This document shows, in pieces, positions 33,516-64,000 of a stretch of DNA of 64,000 bases. Below the pieces are notes generated by a model. That model was given only the letters and a program-made list of their open reading frames with translations, was not told where the DNA came from and searched no databases. Source of the stretch: Buxus sempervirens (lineage: Eukaryota; Streptophyta; Magnoliopsida; Buxales; Buxaceae); NCBI GenBank assembly GCA_947561395.2, contig OX387191.1:40365439-40429438 (forward strand), in the 5' to 3' direction. Numbering within the stretch: the first letter of the stretch is position 1; the number at the start of each line of letters is the position of its first letter. A program made the position numbers and the translations under genes.

Positions 33516-34484
33516 TGCAGGTTCATGATCTTGGATGGGAGGGTCACAATATGGGGTTGGGTCTCATCAAAACCTTCAGAAAAAAGGTTGGTTAGAATAG
33601 GGTCTAAGAAACTCCCTTTCCTCGGTGTTAAAGTACATAGACTGCCTATGGTCCATTATCAAATTTTGAAAAAAAAATTTCTTAATAAATAATTTAATAA
33701 TAAATTTTTTGGTTTTGGTCATACACTACTTATAGTAAAGTGAGGAATAATGTACACAAAAATGCACTAGGAAAATTCCTAGGTAACTGGAGAGGTCACA
33801 AATAGTCCCGCTTAAAATCCAGTTTCCTTATGCAATTATCTCGTCTTTTGTAATAGAACTTTCCTAGAGATGCACTTAGCTATACAGTATGTCACCCATT
33901 ATACTAGGCTTTAAAATAATAAGAAAGGTAGAAGGAGAGACTTACTTATATATTTATAATAATTTTAAAATCAGAAAATTAAATAAAAGAATATCTCTTC
34001 AGAATGAAGCTTGAACTTTGCAGTTGAAGCCTTCAACCTCCAGAGTCCATTTCCCACCTTTGATACTTGAGCAATTTAAAAAAATTAACTATTACTTGAT
34101 AGCTATAGAGATGAAGAGAGTAAAAGAGATTGTAGAAGAACTGTGGTTTGAAATGTTAAAGGTTAGGCCTATTTATAGAAAACCAAAAGTGGTTTTTTAC
34201 CGCCTTTACCCTCAAATATGACTGTTATTTGATAGTTGGAAGGGTGGGAATGGTCATTTACAGTCCATTACAAGCATACTCCCCTAATATGGCTGTTGCG
34301 GGGGGGGGTGTAAAATTGTAAAAAGAAGTGGTAAAAATCATTTTTTTTGGGGTAAGAAACAGCTAGCCAACCAGGCCACGGCCGGCCGTGCCTGACAGGC
34401 CCCAAAAGCAAGGCACGGCACAGCACGGCCCTTAAAGCTTGCTGGGCAATGCCAGCCCAGCCCAATAAGAACCCTAGGTGGTGT

Positions 34485-35588
34485 GATGTTCACGGTGTCA
34501 TTAAAGAGTTCTTGCTATTAAAGATGTTTTGAAGGCAATATTGACCTCGTATCTTTTTGGCGGCACGGGCTACCGCCAATATCCCTAAATATAACCAATA
34601 ATAACGTTAGCTTTGAATACAAATCTTTCAAATGGAACAATTCCTGCGCCTGAATGCCAACCATTTTGGAAAATTACACTCACTGAACTGAGAGCAATTC
34701 CAAAATGATTTCGAGGGACAGTCCTTAAGAAATAGAAAAGTTGGACAGAAAAGCTTGGCTTATTTACCAGTTCATCACGGCAAACAATGAAAAGTGATAT
34801 TCCTGAAACCTAAAGATAGAGAAAGTGATTGCAATGAGCCTTTCTAATTCTCATTTGGTGAAGAGTCGTTATTTGCTTTGCTAAACCAAGTGATCTGGCT
34901 TCGTTCTAAAAAGCAGAATTCATTTCCATTTCCACAGTAAACGTCGAATGAGCTTTAATTTTCTGATTTATAAAGGCTCCATTAGACATTGCTTTTCAAA
35001 AGTACTTTTGTTTTTCGCTTTAAATAATAATAATAATATTTTTTTAAAAACACCATTAGTCATTTTAATTGCACTTTTTTTCCCATTTGAAGTAAAAAAA
35101 ACAAAAAAACACAATTTTTTCTTCTTTTTTTTTTTATAAGAGATGCAACGAACCATTGCTTCCCAATAAAGTCAGAAAACTACATTTTTTTTAACTTCTT
35201 TCACGATCTTTTGGAAAATGTCCTTTTTTGCACTTTGACTTTAGACAGGAACTCTTTAAAAGCACATCCAAATGGAGCCAAAGCCTTTTCAAATGAAGAA
35301 ACCATTTAAGAATGATCGAATGATAAGGTCATCATCCTTAAAGCTCACGACACGTCCAAAATCTGGTTCGTATGTACCACATTCAAAACGGCATTCCAGA
35401 TGGTAACCCAAAGAGAGGAAAAAAAAAAGAGAGAAAGATTTGGCTGTCCAAATAAGATCATTAACAGAAAAGATGAGCTAAACATGCTAGTAGAAGAAAA
35501 AGCGATCAGAAAGTTTGGACTCAAGACAAAGAACCATCCCTAAACAAAATTCGCATGGCTTTCAACTATTTGTTTAAACAGCCATCAT
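34485..35588. other. Spacer between hAT element and delta-COP stop codon, including the delta-COP 3' UTR
   Basis: I recognise no gene, repeat family or terminal repeats here. The right-hand few hundred bases must include the delta-COP 3' untranslated region (minus strand). I did not find a clear AATAAA-type signal that fixes its end. A/T homopolymer runs lie at about 35020-35140. Confidence 0.5.
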
Positions 35589-63999
<28,411 letters not shown>

Positions 64000-64000
64000 T

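Larger units (their letters stand above)
21452..34476 (-). mobile_element. hAT transposon with BED-type transposase, inactive, split by three LTR insertions
   Basis: Ends TAGGGTTGCTTAATAGGCTGG and, on the other strand, TAGGGTTCTTATTGGGCTGG. The 8-bp target duplication GGTGGTGT is perfect (21444-21451, 34477-34484). Subtracting three nested insertions and their duplications leaves about 3.45 kb, a normal size for an autonomous plant hAT. Transposase pieces run right to left: BED finger about 33500, RNase H-like core 33206-32040, a short middle piece 28941-28889 and the C-terminal dimerisation domain about 24400-24136. Both subterminal regions are rich in GGCACGGC/GGGCTGG motifs, typical of hAT ends. 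Confidence 0.92.

Noticed and set aside
34948..35156. Open frames with Phe/Lys runs
   Set aside because: Produced by poly-T/poly-A stretches.

Overview
This is plant nuclear DNA, most likely from a flowering plant with a repeat-rich genome. It is AT-rich and intron-bearing, and almost every coding trace belongs to a plant transposable element lineage (Copia, chromovirus Gypsy, L1-type and RTE-type LINEs, hAT). I see one recognisable host gene, on the minus strand: the delta subunit of the COPI coat (delta-COP/archain). Nine coding exons (exons 2-10) lie between 35589 and 63917. Every splice junction is GT-AG with matching phase, and together they encode about 515 residues of a protein of roughly 529. 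Exon 1, about 14 codons, lies beyond the right edge. Two introns are inflated, to 15.6 kb (intron 4) and 7.0 kb (intron 5).

1-34.5 kb is a nest of transposons that can be taken apart using target-site duplications (TSDs). The oldest layer on the left is an L1-type LINE on the minus strand (ORF1 zinc knuckle near 20.3 kb, endonuclease and RT remnants at 1-1.5 kb). It was split by a Copia element (1548-9589, TSD CTAAG), a chromovirus Gypsy element (about 10299-19405) and a 645-bp solo LTR (19526-20170, TSD GTCAT). The Copia and Gypsy elements each carry a long coding-free LTR-type insertion (3807-6926; 11362-13820, TSD AACTA). To the right lie a 694-bp non-autonomous hAT element (20664-21357, TSD AATCTATT) and a decayed transposase-bearing hAT element (21452-34476, perfect 8-bp TSD GGTGGTGT). 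The latter was hit by three LTR-type insertions: 21543-23639 (TSD CAGAA), 24528-28888 (TSD CATGT) and 28942-32039 (TSD GGTTT/GGTTC).

Four of these insertions (3807-6926, 11362-13820, 21543-23639, 28942-32039) look like one LTR family. They share terminal sequences and a conserved block about 380-450 bp from the 3' end. Three of the four carry different minisatellites at the equivalent place.

34.5-64 kb is the delta-COP gene and its inserted cargo. Intron 5 holds a LINE with a 15-bp TSD, into which a hAT-type element with long inverted repeats (39860-41412) has inserted. That element carries what looks like a captured two-exon gene for a small membrane protein. Intron 4 holds a 5'-truncated LINE with a perfect 20-bp TSD and a 449-codon open RT frame, degenerate RTE-type LINE copies (two in tandem), a BED-finger remnant, a 360-bp foldback, a 155-bp tandem repeat and very long G/C homopolymers. 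Intron 2 holds a hAT-type MITE.

No rRNA or tRNA gene, CRISPR array or prokaryotic-type system is visible. The most novel signals are the captured gene in the hAT element, the LTR family with position-conserved but sequence-divergent minisatellites, and the palindrome clusters in the 4.4-kb LTR. All boundaries and homologies were read by eye from sequence and known family motifs; no database search was run.
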